A DNA stretch of 64,000 nucleotides from Pseudorhodobacter sp. PARRP1 (GTDB lineage: Bacteria; Pseudomonadota; Alphaproteobacteria; Rhodobacterales; Rhodobacteraceae). The DNA lies in contig NKIU01000004.1 of assembly GCA_002256245.1 (NCBI GenBank), positions 186,001 through 250,000 of the forward strand, given 5' to 3'. The notes beneath the pieces are model-generated. The model saw only the letters and a program-made list of their open reading frames with translations, searched no databases and was not told where the DNA came from. Both the position numbers and the translations under genes were made by a program. Shown here piece by piece: positions 33,472-43,568 of the stretch (position 1 is its first letter; the number at the start of each line of letters is the position of its first letter).

Positions 33472-34869
33472 TTATTCTTCTTCATCCTCGTCGCCGCGCC
33501 CGCCGGATTTGCTTGTGGTCACAACGCCCAAAGACTTCAGCTTGCGGTGCAGCGCCGAGCGTTCCATGCCCACAAAGCCAGCCGTGCGGCTGATGTTGCC
33601 ACCAAAGCGGTTAATCTGTGTTAACAGATATTCGCGTTCAAACACCTCGCGCGCCTCGCGCAGCGGCAGCGTCGCCATCGCGCCACCCAGCACCATGCGC
33701 CCGCCGGTATCGGTCGGCGCCTCTTGCCCCGGCAATTCGCGCGCCTCAATCGGGCCAGTGCCGTCGCCAAGGATCAGCACGCGCTCGATCACGTTGCGCA
33801 ACTGCCGGATGTTGCCGGGCCATTGCATCGTCTGCAACATCGCCTCGGCCTCTTCGGTCAACTTGCGCAGCGGAAGGCCCTGCGTGCGGTGGAACATATC
33901 GACGAAAGCCGTTGTTAATTCAGGAATATCCTCGCGCCGCTCTGCCAGGGACGGCACAGCGATCGGCACCACGTTCAGGCGATCATAAAGCTCTTGCCGG
34001 AAGCGGCCGGCGGCGATTTCGGCGCGCAAATCGCGGCTGGTCGAGGAAATCACCCGCAGATCGACGCGCACCTTGTCCGAGCCGCCTTGACGGGTGAACT
34101 GCTGGTCGGTCAACACACGCAGGATTTTCGATTGCGTGCCCAGCGGCATCTCGGCCACTTCGTCGAAGTAAACAACGCCGCCATGGCCTTGTTCCAAAAG
34201 GCCTTTTTCGATACCACGGTCTGCGGTTTCGCGGCCAAACAGCACTTCCTCCATCCGGTCGGCATCAATCGTGGCAGAAGAAACCGATACGAACGCCGCG
34301 CTGGCGCGGTTGGAATTGGAGTGGATGAAGCGCGCGGCCATTTCCTTGCCGGCACCCGCAGGGCCCGCCAGCATCACGCGGCCATTCGACTTGGTGACCT
34401 TTTCCAGCTGTGATTTCAACGTTCTGAACGCCGGACTTGATCCAATCATCTCGGACGACGTGACATCGCGCCGCCTGAGATCAGCATTCTCGCGGCGCAG
34501 GCGCGAGGTTTCCATCGCGCGGCTGACCACGACCATCAACTGATCAATATTGAACGGTTTCTCGATGAAATCATAAGCGCCCTGCTTGATCGCCGCGACC
34601 GCGATTTCGATGTTGCCGTGGCCCGAGATGATGACGATCGGGATGTCAGGATTGTCACGCTTGACGGTCTTCAGGATATCAATCCCATCCATCCGGCTGT
34701 CTTTCAGCCAGATATCGAGGATCATCAGGCTGGGTGCCTCGGTGTTGATCTCGGACATGCAATCGTCAGAATTTGCTGCAAGACGAACGGTATAGCCCTC
34801 GTCCTTCAGAATATCGCCGATCAGTTCGCGGATGTCTTTTTCGTCGTCAACGATCAGAATATTGCTCAT
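33472..34869 (-). CDS. ntrX: NtrX, response regulator of the NtrYX system
   Basis: A 465-residue response regulator with receiver domain (phosphoacceptor Asp52 in ILDIWLKD), AAA+ domain (Walker A GPAGAGKE near 170; DEVAEMP later) and a Fis-type C-terminal HTH (ISRTAGFVGMERSALHRKL). NtrYX affects nitrogen metabolism, respiration and envelope functions in alphaproteobacteria. The GAFTGA loop needed to contact sigma54 is absent: after LFG the sequence reads RETADRGIEKG. The start overlaps the ntrY stop by 4 bp. Confidence 0.93.
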   Translation of the reverse strand: MSNILIVDDEKDIRELIGDILKDEGYTVRLAANSDDCMSEINTEAPSLMILDIWLKDSRMDGIDILKTVKRDNPDIPIVIISGHGNIEIAVAAIKQGAYDFIEKPFNIDQLMVVVSRAMETSRLRRENADLRRRDVTSSEMIGSSPAFRTLKSQLEKVTKSNGRVMLAGPAGAGKEMAARFIHSNSNRASAAFVSVSSATIDADRMEEVLFGRETADRGIEKGLLEQGHGGVVYFDEVAEMPLGTQSKILRVLTDQQFTRQGGSDKVRVDLRVISSTSRDLRAEIAAGRFRQELYDRLNVVPIAVPSLAERREDIPELTTAFVDMFHRTQGLPLRKLTEEAEAMLQTMQWPGNIRQLRNVIERVLILGDGTGPIEARELPGQEAPTDTGGRMVLGGAMATLPLREAREVFEREYLLTQINRFGGNISRTAGFVGMERSALHRKLKSLGVVTTSKSGGRGDEDEEE

Positions 34870-37130
34870 TTTTCCCCCTGGCCCGTTTGGCCCGTGTTGC
34901 GCGGCGCCCTTTTGCGTGGCGCGCGGGGCAGTCGGATCACCGCCATCGCGCCGGCATGGGCGTTGTTTTCAAAGACGGGCGCGTCTTCAAGTGTCAGCGT
35001 ACCGCCATGTTCTTCAATGATTTTCTTCACAATCGGCAGACCCAGCCCAGTGCCCTTTTCGCGGGTGGTGACATAGGGTTCAAACAGCCGCGCGCGGTCT
35101 GGGGGAAGCCCGATGCCATTGTCCATGATGCGGATCGTGGCCTCTGTCTCATCCACCGACAGGCTGACGCGGATTTCGGGAACAAGACCCGGTGGGTTTG
35201 ACTTTTCCTGCAAGGTTTCAATGGCTTCGCCTGCGTTCTTGATAAGGTTTGTCAGCGCCTGCCCGATCATCGTGCCATCCAGTTCCATCATCAGCGGCCC
35301 CGCAACCAATGTGCGGCGGAAGGTGACGCTGGGTTGGCCGTTTTCCTGCAACATCACGGCGGCGCGCAGAAGTGCCACCAGATCGGTTTCGCGCCGATCC
35401 GGCTCGGGCATGCGGGCAAACTTGGAAAACTCATCAACAATGCGGCGCAAGTCATTGGTTTGGCGGACAATAACCTCGGTGTATTGATCAAGGTCTTCGG
35501 GGTCTTGCACCTGACTGCGGAACTTGCGCTTGATGCGTTCGGCGGAAAGCTGGATCGGGGTCAGCGGGTTCTTGATTTCATGCGCGATCCGGCGTGCCAC
35601 ATCGCCCCAAGCCGCCATCCGTTGCGCCGAAACCAGCTCTGTCACGTCATCAAACGCCACCACATAGCCTTCCAACCGCCCGGAATCGCTGCGCCGGACG
35701 GACACGCGCACCAGCAGGCTTTCCAGCTTGCCCTTACGGGTCAGGCGGACTTCCTCCTGCACGGCAGAGCCGCCGACGTCACGCAGGCGATCAAAGAGTG
35801 CTGCAAATTCCGGCACCGCGGCGGCAAGCGGCACTTCGGTGGCACCATCGGCAAGCTCCAGCAGGCGTTCGGCGGCGCGGTTGGCGAAATCAATATCGCC
35901 CTCAGCATCCAGGCCGATCACGCCTGCGGTGACGTTGGACAGCACGGAATCAAACAGCCGGCGGCGCTGTTCAGTGTGGCGATGGCCTTCAACAAGGGCT
36001 TCACGCTGACCTTTAAGTTGATGCGTCATCTGGTTGAAAACGCGCGACAAAGTGGCAATTTCATCGTCACCCTCTTCCTCGATCACCTGCACATCCAGAT
36101 CGCCCGCGCTCACGCGCCCCACCGCATAGGCCAAACGCCCCACCGGGCGGCTGAGGCGTTCGGCAAACCACAGGCCCAGCCAGACCGCGGCCAGCACCAG
36201 AATCAGCGCAAAGCCGAGATACAGCAGGCCAAAGTTGAACAGGATCTTGCCGCGCTCGGATTCCAGTTGCTGATAAAGCCGCACGGTTTCCTTGGTTTCA
36301 TCCAAGAGCGACAAGATACCGCCATCGACCTTGCGCGAAACATAGAGATAGCGGTCGGCGAAGGCATCCAGATGCACCAGCGCGCGAAATTCGTCGTTGC
36401 CCCAATCCTGAATGACCACCACCTCGCCCGCCTTGGCGCGCGCAAGTTCGGCCGCGGTGGGCGGTTCGAAATCAAACAGATACGAGCGTTCGCCGCGGGT
36501 TTTCAGGGTGCCGCTGCCGTCGATCAGGAACACTTCCTTCATGCCGCGCTGGATCGCCGCCTGGCCTTGCGTCAGGATCGGGCGCACCTGATCGTCTTGC
36601 AGGAAAAAGGTTTTTTGCTTGGCGATGTTCAGGAAAGCCCCCAAGGCACTGGCATCGTCTTTCAGCGCACTCGTCTGTTCATCCTCATAGGCTTGCGCGG
36701 CGGTCAGCGAGGCCGAGACCACATTGCTGACGCGGTCGGAAAACCAGCCCTCAAGCCCGATGTTCACCGTCAGCACGGCAAAGACGGCGACCAGAATCGT
36801 CGGCACCAAGGCCACGAAGGCAAACACGCCTGTCAGGCGCAGGTGCAGCGCAGAGCCTGCCGATTGCGAGCGCCGGTCGGCGATCATCCGCATCACGCGC
36901 GCCAGAACCAACCCCGCCACCAGCAGGATATAGATCATGTCCGCCAGCAGGATCAGCCGCAGATTTTGCGACGAGGCGCCCAGATTAAGCGGCCCAAGCG
37001 CCAGAAACGTGGCGACCGCAAGCAAGGGCCCCAGCAGCACCAACCCGAAGGTCAGCCCGTTTTGCACACGCCGCATCCGGCGCAGGCGCGCCAGTTTTGC
37101 CCATGTCAGACTGCGATAAGCGCCCTGCAC
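34866..37130 (-). CDS. ntrY: NtrY, membrane sensor histidine kinase
   Basis: A 754-residue sensor kinase, partner of NtrX. It has three or more N-terminal membrane segments, a periplasmic region, another segment near 305-325, HAMP, PAS, and a kinase core with H-box [21 protein letters not shown]-box NLIKNAGEA and GTGLGLPIV. I chose GTG 37130, preceded at 4 bp by GGGGGGA, rather than a TTG 24 codons upstream with no ribosome site. Located between ntrC and ntrX in the classic order. Confidence 0.92.
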   Translation of the reverse strand: MQGAYRSLTWAKLARLRRMRRVQNGLTFGLVLLGPLLAVATFLALGPLNLGASSQNLRLILLADMIYILLVAGLVLARVMRMIADRRSQSAGSALHLRLTGVFAFVALVPTILVAVFAVLTVNIGLEGWFSDRVSNVVSASLTAAQAYEDEQTSALKDDASALGAFLNIAKQKTFFLQDDQVRPILTQGQAAIQRGMKEVFLIDGSGTLKTRGERSYLFDFEPPTAAELARAKAGEVVVIQDWGNDEFRALVHLDAFADRYLYVSRKVDGGILSLLDETKETVRLYQQLESERGKILFNFGLLYLGFALILVLAAVWLGLWFAERLSRPVGRLAYAVGRVSAGDLDVQVIEEEGDDEIATLSRVFNQMTHQLKGQREALVEGHRHTEQRRRLFDSVLSNVTAGVIGLDAEGDIDFANRAAERLLELADGATEVPLAAAVPEFAALFDRLRDVGGSAVQEEVRLTRKGKLESLLVRVSVRRSDSGRLEGYVVAFDDVTELVSAQRMAAWGDVARRIAHEIKNPLTPIQLSAERIKRKFRSQVQDPEDLDQYTEVIVRQTNDLRRIVDEFSKFARMPEPDRRETDLVALLRAAVMLQENGQPSVTFRRTLVAGPLMMELDGTMIGQALTNLIKNAGEAIETLQEKSNPPGLVPEIRVSLSVDETEATIRIMDNGIGLPPDRARLFEPYVTTREKGTGLGLPIVKKIIEEHGGTLTLEDAPVFENNAHAGAMAVIRLPRAPRKRAPRNTGQTGQGEK

Positions 37131-37223
37131 TGATCCCCCCAAAACCTGGCGGAGTGTCAGCCCCGCCACAGCCCTGTGCCTTTCGCGCCACGTTACGCGC
37201 AAAGCACTCTGCCTGTGGCGGTT

Positions 37224-38591
37224 TTACATCAGCTTGCGCCGCCGTGTCACGCGGATATCGAGGTCTGTGATCTTCTTACGCAAGGTATTGCGGTTGATGC
37301 CCAGAAGATCGGCACATTTGGCTTGGTTGCCGCCGGTGGCATCCAGCGCAATCTCGATCAACGGGATCTCCATTTCGCGCAAAATCCGGTCGTAAACGCC
37401 AGCGGGGGGCAACTGACCGCCGTGCAGATCGAAATAGCGTTGCAAATGGCGCGCAACCGAGGCCGAGAGTTTTTCGCCATCCATACCGCCGGCCCGGTTG
37501 ATTTGCACCGGTTGTGCAGCCCCCAGGGCCTGCTCGATTTCCGCCTTGGACACTTCGGGTTCCGAGGCGGTCACCAGCAGGCGTTTGAGCAGATTTTCCA
37601 ATTGGCGCACATTGCCGGGCCAAGGATAGGCGCGCACGATGGCCATGGCTTCGGGCGACAGGCGGCGTTGCAGGCCAAGGTCACGCTCGCCGCGCGCAAG
37701 GAAATGTTCGGCCAAGAGCGGGATGTCTTCGACGCGTTCACGCAAAGGGGGCACTTGCAGGGCGACGCCGCCCAAGCGGTAGAACAGGTCTTTGCGGAAC
37801 ACGCCCGCTTCCATCTTCTGCCCCAGATCGGCTTGCGAGGTTGCCATGATGCGCGGGGCGTGATCGCCCATCACGTCCAGCATCCGCACGAGGCGCGCTT
37901 GCGCGTCTTCGTCGAAATCGGACACCTCATCCAGCACAAGGCTGCCACCCTTGGCGCGGGCCAGAAGCGTGGCGATCCCGTCAACGCCCGCCAGATCGTT
38001 GGCTTGTGCGGTGATGAAGGGTTGGCTGCGGCGGTCGGAAAAGTCGTGAACGGCACGCGCGATCAGCGATTTGCCGGTGCCGGATTCGCCCGAGATCAGC
38101 ACCGGCAGATCGGCGTTCATCACGCGGGCGACCAAGCGATACAGCGCCTGCATCGACGGCGTGCGACCGACCAAGGGCAGATCATCGCCCATCTCACGCG
38201 GGGCGGCCATTGGTTTGGGGGCATGACGCTTCAGATCCAGCGCGCGGGCGGAACGTTTCATCAGATCAGGCAGATCGAAGGGTTTCGGCAGATAGTCAAA
38301 CGCCTCAGCCTCGGCGGCTTGAATCGCGGTCATGATGGTGTTTTGCGCCGAAATCACGATCACCGGCAGGCCGGGGCGCAACTGGGCGATGCGCGGCAGG
38401 GCTTCAAGGCCGTTGCCGTCGGGCATGATCACGTCTGAAATCACCAGATCGCCTTTGCCCTCTTCCACCCAACGCATCAGCGTCATCAGGCTGGAGGTCG
38501 CATGCACCTTGCACCCGGCGCGGGTCAGCGCCTGCGTCAAAACGGTGCGGATGGTGCGGTCGTCATCGGCGACAAGAATGGTGCCATCCAT
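37224..38591 (-). CDS. ntrC: NtrC, nitrogen regulation response regulator
   Basis: A 455-residue response regulator phosphorylated by NtrB under nitrogen limitation. It has receiver Asp53 in VISDVIMPD, Walker A GESGTGKS (168-175), and a Fis HTH near the end ([21 protein letters not shown]). The sigma54-contacting GAFTGA loop is missing: the region reads [19 protein letters not shown]. Rhodobacter capsulatus NtrC also lacks it and activates the sigma70 polymerase, so the same mode is inferred here. It lies 2 bp after ntrB. Confidence 0.95.
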   Translation of the reverse strand: MDGTILVADDDRTIRTVLTQALTRAGCKVHATSSLMTLMRWVEEGKGDLVISDVIMPDGNGLEALPRIAQLRPGLPVIVISAQNTIMTAIQAAEAEAFDYLPKPFDLPDLMKRSARALDLKRHAPKPMAAPREMGDDLPLVGRTPSMQALYRLVARVMNADLPVLISGESGTGKSLIARAVHDFSDRRSQPFITAQANDLAGVDGIATLLARAKGGSLVLDEVSDFDEDAQARLVRMLDVMGDHAPRIMATSQADLGQKMEAGVFRKDLFYRLGGVALQVPPLRERVEDIPLLAEHFLARGERDLGLQRRLSPEAMAIVRAYPWPGNVRQLENLLKRLLVTASEPEVSKAEIEQALGAAQPVQINRAGGMDGEKLSASVARHLQRYFDLHGGQLPPAGVYDRILREMEIPLIEIALDATGGNQAKCADLLGINRNTLRKKITDLDIRVTRRRKLM

Positions 38592-38593
38592 GG

Positions 38594-39676
38594 TTAGGAC
38601 TCCTCGGGTAGCTCGCGGGGGGCGAGTGGTAGGGAAATGCGGAAAACCGTGCGACCGGGGGCGGAATCGACGGAAATCCAGCCCTCGTGGTCAGAGATGA
38701 TCTTGGAGACCAGTGCGAGACCCAGCCCGGTGCCATTTTCGCGCCCAGAAACGAATGGCTCGAAGATGTCGCTGGCGATTTCAGGCGGGATGCCGGGGCC
38801 GTCGTCGATGATCTCAATTTGCAGCGGCAGGGTCGAGCCCGAGCCATCCTTGCGGCGGCGGCGCAGGCTGTGGTCGTAAAAGGTGTGCAGGCGGATGGTG
38901 CCGCCCTTGGCCCCTGCCGCCTCGGAGGCGTTTTTCAGCAGGTTCAGGAACACCTGCATCAACTGGTCATTGTCGGCATAGGTGGCGGGCAACGAGGGGT
39001 CGTAATCCTCGACGATGTTCATATGCGCGCCGTAGCCCACCAATGCCGATCGGCGGGCACGGTCCAGCGCGTCGTGGATGTTCACCGCGCGGCGGGCAGG
39101 CGGGCGCAGGTTGCCAAATTGCTCGACCTGTTCCAGCAGTTTGACGATGCGGCGGGTTTCTTCAACGATCAGATCGGTCAGTTCCAAGTCTTCCGGCCCA
39201 AGGCCCATCGCCAGCAGTTGCGCCGCCCCCGAGATGCCTGCCAGCGGGTTCTTGATCTCATGCGCCAGCATTTCGGCCATGCCGATGGCGGATTTGGCAG
39301 CCGAGGTCACCTGCATCGACCGCCCCAGCCGCTCGGCAATCTCGCGCGGGGAAATCAGCAGCAGCACGCAGCCGGGGCTGTCTTGCAGGGGGGCCATTTG
39401 CAGCGCGCATTGCACCGGGGCGCGCTCGCCGGTCGTCACATCGGCTTCGGCGATGAACAAGGGCGATTCGTGGGCGTGGACGCGGGCAAGCGCGTCTTCC
39501 ATCGGCGCATCAATCGACAAGCGGTCCAGCAGCGGCTGGCCCACAAGGCTGCGCGCCGAGGCGTTCAGGAAGGTTTCTGCCGGTGGGTTCACATCTAGGA
39601 TCAAGCCGGTGGGGCCGATCAGGATCGCGGGCAGCGGCAGCGAGGCCCACAGCGCCGGGCCGTTGAAGGCGGTCAT
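38594..39676 (-). CDS. ntrB: NtrB, nitrogen-sensing histidine kinase
   Basis: A 360-residue cytosolic kinase/phosphatase for NtrC, normally controlled by PII proteins. An N-terminal PAS-like region (about 12-115) is followed by His139 in the H-box [20 protein letters not shown], then N-box [18 protein letters not shown] and GTGLGLALV. No membrane segment. The start overlaps the dusB stop (ATGA), so dusB-ntrB-ntrC form one transcript. Confidence 0.95.
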   Translation of the reverse strand: MTAFNGPALWASLPLPAILIGPTGLILDVNPPAETFLNASARSLVGQPLLDRLSIDAPMEDALARVHAHESPLFIAEADVTTGERAPVQCALQMAPLQDSPGCVLLLISPREIAERLGRSMQVTSAAKSAIGMAEMLAHEIKNPLAGISGAAQLLAMGLGPEDLELTDLIVEETRRIVKLLEQVEQFGNLRPPARRAVNIHDALDRARRSALVGYGAHMNIVEDYDPSLPATYADNDQLMQVFLNLLKNASEAAGAKGGTIRLHTFYDHSLRRRRKDGSGSTLPLQIEIIDDGPGIPPEIASDIFEPFVSGRENGTGLGLALVSKIISDHEGWISVDSAPGRTVFRISLPLAPRELPEES

Positions 39677-40662
39677 GCGGCCTCCTTCACTTCGGCAAAG
39701 CTGTCGCGCAACAGGGCGCGCACGCTGGCGGGTGTGGTTGCGGTCAGGATGGCATCGCGGTTGGCGGTGATGCCTGCCACCTCAAGATACCAGCCCAGAT
39801 GTTTGCGCGCGACGCGCAGGCCCAACGCTTCGCCATAAAACGCCAGCATGTGATCGTAATGCGCGATCACCAGATCGGCGCGCGCGCGGCCTGTGGGGAT
39901 CTGCGGCGCGGGCGTGCCGTAAAGCGCGTGGGCGATTTCCGCCAGCCGCCACGGCGCGCCCTCGGCCCCGCGCCCGATCATCACGCCATCGGCCCCCGAT
40001 TGTGCCAAGGCCTGACGTGCGGTTGTTACATCGACGATATCGCCATTCGCGATCACTGGCACCGATACCGCCGATTTCACCGCCCGGATTGCGGCCCAAT
40101 CGGCGCGGCCCTTGTAGAATTGGCAGCGGGTGCGGCCGTGAATGGTGATCATCTGCACCCCCGCCCCTTCGGCAGATTTGGCGATTTGCGGCGCGTTCAG
40201 GCTTTGGTCATCCCAACCCAGCCGGGTTTTCAGCGTGACCGGCACCGAAACCGCGTTCACCACCGCCTCGATCAGCGCCAGCGCCAGTTCGGGTTCCTTC
40301 ATCAGCGCCGATCCGCAGGCACCATTGCCGCCCGCCGCCGTCACCCGCTTGGCGGGGCAGCCCATGTTGATGTCAATCACCCGCGCGCCCTGCGCTTCGA
40401 CATAGCGGGCGGCTTCGGCCATCCAGTAGGGATCGCGCCCTGCCAGTTGCACCGAAGTTGCAGCCTCGGCAAAGCCCAGTTCGGCCCTTGCCCGCGCCAA
40501 AGGCTGCGCCTTCATCACTTCCTCGGACGCGATCATTTCAGACACCACAAGGCCCGCGCCAAAGCCCGCCACCATCCGCCGGAACGGCAGATCGGTGATG
40601 CCCGCCATCGGTGCCAGAATCACCGGGGGATGCAGAGAGATGGCGCCTAAAGACAGGGACAT
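39673..40662 (-). CDS. dusB: tRNA-dihydrouridine synthase DusB (NifR3)
   Basis: An FMN enzyme that reduces specific tRNA uridines to dihydrouridine. Known as nifR3 in Rhodobacter because of its place upstream of ntrBC. The 329-residue protein has the flavin-binding start LAPMAGITD and catalytic Cys102 in NMGCPAKRVTAAGGNGACGS. I chose ATG 40662, preceded by AAAGGAG, rather than 16 codons further upstream. First gene of the dusB-ntrBC operon. Confidence 0.94.
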   Translation of the reverse strand: MSLSLGAISLHPPVILAPMAGITDLPFRRMVAGFGAGLVVSEMIASEEVMKAQPLARARAELGFAEAATSVQLAGRDPYWMAEAARYVEAQGARVIDINMGCPAKRVTAAGGNGACGSALMKEPELALALIEAVVNAVSVPVTLKTRLGWDDQSLNAPQIAKSAEGAGVQMITIHGRTRCQFYKGRADWAAIRAVKSAVSVPVIANGDIVDVTTARQALAQSGADGVMIGRGAEGAPWRLAEIAHALYGTPAPQIPTGRARADLVIAHYDHMLAFYGEALGLRVARKHLGWYLEVAGITANRDAILTATTPASVRALLRDSFAEVKEAA

Positions 40663-40876
40663 TGCGGCTCCTTTGACCGGAAACATGCGCTTGGGTGGGG
40701 GGTTCGCCAAGGGCTAGCCCTCTGGTTTATGCCCTATTTGTAAGCAATGCACAAATATTAGGCGAAGATGCTGCATTTCATGGCCAGTTGCAGATAACAT
40801 CGCGCGGGCGGCGCGATCTTGCTCAATCATTGTCAGGGCTTGGCCCGTCGCATAGATAGAGCGAAAAGGAAACCGA
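40663..40876. promoter_or_regulatory. Divergent promoter region dusB / ispDF
   Basis: The 214-bp spacer must carry promoters for the ntr operon (minus) and ispDF (plus). A TTTGTAAGCAATGCACAAATATTAGG stretch (about 40738-40763) is AT-rich and includes the imperfect inverted repeat TTTGT/ACAAA. I could not define -35/-10 boxes with confidence. Confidence 0.3.
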
Positions 40877-42001
40877 ATGACGACAGCCGCGATCATCACC
40901 GCTGCCGGGCGCGGCCTGCGCGCAGGCGGCGATCTGCCCAAGCAATGGCAGATGTTGGCCGGGCGGGCGGTGGTGGCACATGCCTTGGCGGCGTTTGAAG
41001 GCATGCTGCGGGTGTTGGTGGTGCATCCCGATGACCGCGCGCTGGCCGAGGGCTTGGGGCTGGATGTGCTGATCGTCGCGGGTGGGGCGACCCGGACGGC
41101 CTCGGTGCGCAACGCGTTAGAGGCGTTGGCGGGCCAAGGCATCACCCGGGTGCTGATCCATGACGGCGCGCGGCCCTTGGTGTCGCAAGCGGTGATTGCT
41201 GCGGTGATCGCAGCGCTCGATCAGGCACAGGGGGCGGCCCCTGCGCTGGCGGTGACGGATGCGCTGTGGCGTGGCGATGCAGGGCTGGTGGTGGGCACCG
41301 TGCCGCGTGACGGGCTGTTTCGCGCCCAGACCCCGCAGGGCTTCCGCTTTGACGCCATCCTTGCCGCCCACCGCGCCCACCCCGCCGAGGCCGCCGACGA
41401 TGTGGCGATTGCGCGCAGCTATGGCTTGGATGTGGCAATCGTCGCGGGCGACGAGGACAATATGAAACTGACCTTTCCGGGCGATTTCGCTGCGGCAGAG
41501 GCAATCTTGAAGGGGCGGCAGATGGATCTGCGGGTGGGCAACGGCTTTGACGTGCATGCGTTTTGTGACGGTGACGGGGTGTGGCTGTGCGGGGTGAAGG
41601 TGCCACATGGCCGCGGGCTGTTGGGCCATTCGGATGCCGATGTCGGGATGCATGCTTTGACCGATGCGATCTATGGCGCGCTGGCCGAGGGTGACATCGG
41701 CCGGCATTTCCCGCCGTCGGACCCGCAATGGAAGGGGGCCGACAGCAAGATTTTCCTTGCACATGCCATGCGTCTGGCGCGGGCGCGCGGCTTTGCGCTG
41801 GCCAATTGCGATGTGACGTTGATCTGCGAGCGGCCCAAGGTTGGGCCACATGCCGAGGCGATGCGGGCCGCACTGGCGGGCATCATGGAGGTGGCAGTCG
41901 AGCGGATTTCGGTGAAAGCGACGACATCCGAGCGTTTGGGGTTCACGGGACGCGAGGAAGGCATCGCCGCGCTGGCCACCTGTGCGCTGGTGCGGGCATG
42001 A
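40877..42001 (+). CDS. ispDF: Bifunctional IspD/IspF of the MEP isoprenoid pathway
   Basis: A fusion carrying two non-consecutive MEP pathway activities. IspD (about 1-214) is the CTP:2-C-methylerythritol 4-phosphate cytidylyltransferase, with [16 protein letters not shown] and the DGARP motif. IspF (215-374) is the 2,4-cyclodiphosphate synthase, with GNGFDVHAF (Asp and His metal ligands), [11 protein letters not shown] and [14 protein letters not shown]. The 374-residue length matches alphaproteobacterial fusions. The stop overlaps pgpA (ATGA). Confidence 0.96.
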   Translation: MTTAAIITAAGRGLRAGGDLPKQWQMLAGRAVVAHALAAFEGMLRVLVVHPDDRALAEGLGLDVLIVAGGATRTASVRNALEALAGQGITRVLIHDGARPLVSQAVIAAVIAALDQAQGAAPALAVTDALWRGDAGLVVGTVPRDGLFRAQTPQGFRFDAILAAHRAHPAEAADDVAIARSYGLDVAIVAGDEDNMKLTFPGDFAAAEAILKGRQMDLRVGNGFDVHAFCDGDGVWLCGVKVPHGRGLLGHSDADVGMHALTDAIYGALAEGDIGRHFPPSDPQWKGADSKIFLAHAMRLARARGFALANCDVTLICERPKVGPHAEAMRAALAGIMEVAVERISVKATTSERLGFTGREEGIAALATCALVRA

Positions 42002-42501
42002 GGCCGAGCCGTGTTCTGGCGATCTGGTTTGGCGCGGGGCTGCTGTGGCCTGCGCCGGGCACCTGGGGGTCTTTGGTTGCGGTGATCATGGCGCTGCTCA
42101 TCGACCGCTATCTGGGGTTTCCGGTGCTGCTGATGGCGACGGTTGCCGTCATCGGTTGGGGCTTCTGGGCTGTCGAGATCGAATTGCGCGACACGCCCAC
42201 GGCGGACCCATCGGAGTTTGTGATCGACGAGGTTGCAGGCCAGTGGCTTGCGCTGCTGTTTTCCTCTGCCGCGTTCTGGGGACGCGGGCACGAGGGCTTT
42301 TTGCCCTACCCTGCCCCGATTGCCGCCTTTCTGTTCTTCCGGCTGTTCGACATCTGGAAGCCGTGGCTGGTCGGTCGCGCTGATCGGCGGCACGATCCGG
42401 CGGGGGTTATGCTTGACGATCTGTGGGCGGGGTTGTTTGCTGGGGGGGCTTCGATCGTGGCGGCTGCGGCCTATCACATTCCGATGATCTTGCTGAGGTG
42501 A
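41998..42501 (+). CDS. pgpA: Phosphatidylglycerophosphatase A
   Basis: Dephosphorylates phosphatidylglycerophosphate to phosphatidylglycerol in the inner membrane. The 167-residue protein has about four membrane segments and the family motifs PGTWGS near the start, [14 protein letters not shown] and [13 protein letters not shown] 41998 overlaps the ispDF stop by 4 bp, and the next gene begins 3 bp after this one. Confidence 0.92.
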   Translation: MRPSRVLAIWFGAGLLWPAPGTWGSLVAVIMALLIDRYLGFPVLLMATVAVIGWGFWAVEIELRDTPTADPSEFVIDEVAGQWLALLFSSAAFWGRGHEGFLPYPAPIAAFLFFRLFDIWKPWLVGRADRRHDPAGVMLDDLWAGLFAGGASIVAAAAYHIPMILLR

Positions 42502-42504
42502 GCT

Positions 42505-42966
42505 ATGACAGACCTGCTGCGGCGGGCGCGCTATTGGGGCTATAAGATTGCTTCTGCCGAAAGCTGCACCGGCGGCATGGTGGCCGCCGCGCTGACCGAT
42601 GCGGCGGGATCATCCGATATGTTTGACCGCGGCTTTGTCACCTATTCCAATCAGGCCAAAATCGACATGCTGGGGGTGCCCGAAGCGCTGCTGGCCGAAT
42701 TTGGCGCCGTGTCCGAAGTGGTGGCGGGTGCGATGGCCGAAGGCGCTTTGGCGCATTCTTTGGCCGATCTGGCGGTATCGACCACCGGGATCGCAGGCCC
42801 CGGCGGATCAGAGTTCAAGCCCGAGGGGCGGGTGTGTTTCGGTCTGGCGCAGCGCGGCAAGCCGGTGCGGGTGGAGACGGTGGAGTTTGGCGCATTGGGG
42901 CGTGACCGGGTGCGTTTGGCGGCACGGGACCATGCGCTAGCGATGCTTCTGGACGCGATGGCCTGA
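42505..42966 (+). CDS. CinA-family nicotinamide-nucleotide amidohydrolase (PncC type)
   Basis: A 153-residue stand-alone CinA C-terminal domain, which in relatives deamidates nicotinamide mononucleotide in NAD recycling. It has SAESCTGGMVAAALTD, a TYSNQAK segment and the STTGIAGPGG motif. It lacks the N-terminal COG1058 domain of full CinA. ATG 42505 lies 3 bp after pgpA, completing an ispDF-pgpA-pncC operon. Confidence 0.9.
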   Translation: MTDLLRRARYWGYKIASAESCTGGMVAAALTDAAGSSDMFDRGFVTYSNQAKIDMLGVPEALLAEFGAVSEVVAGAMAEGALAHSLADLAVSTTGIAGPGGSEFKPEGRVCFGLAQRGKPVRVETVEFGALGRDRVRLAARDHALAMLLDAMA

Positions 42967-42972
42967 GGGACA

Positions 42973-43027
42973 TCTGCGGGAGTGGGGCCAGCCCCACACC
43001 CCGGAGTATTTAGGCCAAGATGAAGAA
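42973..43027 (-). repeat. Dispersed intergenic repeat with TTCATCT core, copy 1
   Basis: Read on the minus strand: TTCATCTTGGCC, then AAATACTCC and a perfect hairpin GTGGGGC/GCCCCAC (42982-42997). It shares its core with the copies at 51803 and 53786. It lies between convergent genes, so it may act as a terminator. Confidence 0.65.
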
Positions 43028-43042
43028 AATTTTAGATAAATT

Positions 43043-43501
43043 TTACCCGGTTGGCGGCGCGTAGAGTTTCGCCGCCCGTGTCTCGAACGCGCGCACCACG
43101 CGGGTCATTGCTTCGTTGAAGACAAGGCCGATCAGGCCGGCGAGGATCGGGTTGCGGAATTCGAAATCGACCTCGAAGCTGACATCGCAGCCTGAGGGGG
43201 TGTCGCGGAAGCTCCAGACCGATTTCAGGTGCTTGAACGGGCCGTCGATATATTCGGTCAGGATCTTGTTCTGCGCGGGCAGCAGGGTGACGCGGCTGCC
43301 GAATTTCTCGCGGAACACCTTGAAGCTGATCACCAGATCGGCCTCCATCACCTCGCCGCCATCTGCGATTGGGCTGCGCGAGCGGATGCGGGCGGCGGCC
43401 GTCCATGGCAGGAATTCGGGGTAGCGCGCGACATCGGCCACAAGGTCGTACATCTGTACGGCTTTGTAGGGCAGCGATTTTGTCTCGGCGTGGTGCGGCA
43501 T
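43043..43501 (-). CDS. COQ10/RatA-family START-domain protein
   Basis: A 152-residue protein of the polyketide-cyclase/START fold. It matches the mitochondrial COQ10 coenzyme Q-binding family (PYKAVQMYDLVADVARYPEFLPW and LxxxF...EFDFEFRNPILAGLIG-like segment). E. coli RatA, annotated as a ribosome-association toxin, belongs to the same family. In alphaproteobacteria a ubiquinone-binding role is more plausible. It is convergent with the ispDF operon and divergent from hpt. Confidence 0.88.
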   Translation of the reverse strand: MPHHAETKSLPYKAVQMYDLVADVARYPEFLPWTAAARIRSRSPIADGGEVMEADLVISFKVFREKFGSRVTLLPAQNKILTEYIDGPFKHLKSVWSFRDTPSGCDVSFEVDFEFRNPILAGLIGLVFNEAMTRVVRAFETRAAKLYAPPTG

Positions 43502-43568
43502 GGGGAACCTATCGCGTGACTTGTGCTGCGGTATTGGTTAGAAAACGTTCGGAAATCAAGAGGCCCCC

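Noticed and set aside
43043-43501. RatA toxin of a toxin-antitoxin system
   Set aside because: No antitoxin partner; the COQ10/START family membership and housekeeping context favour a quinone-binding role.
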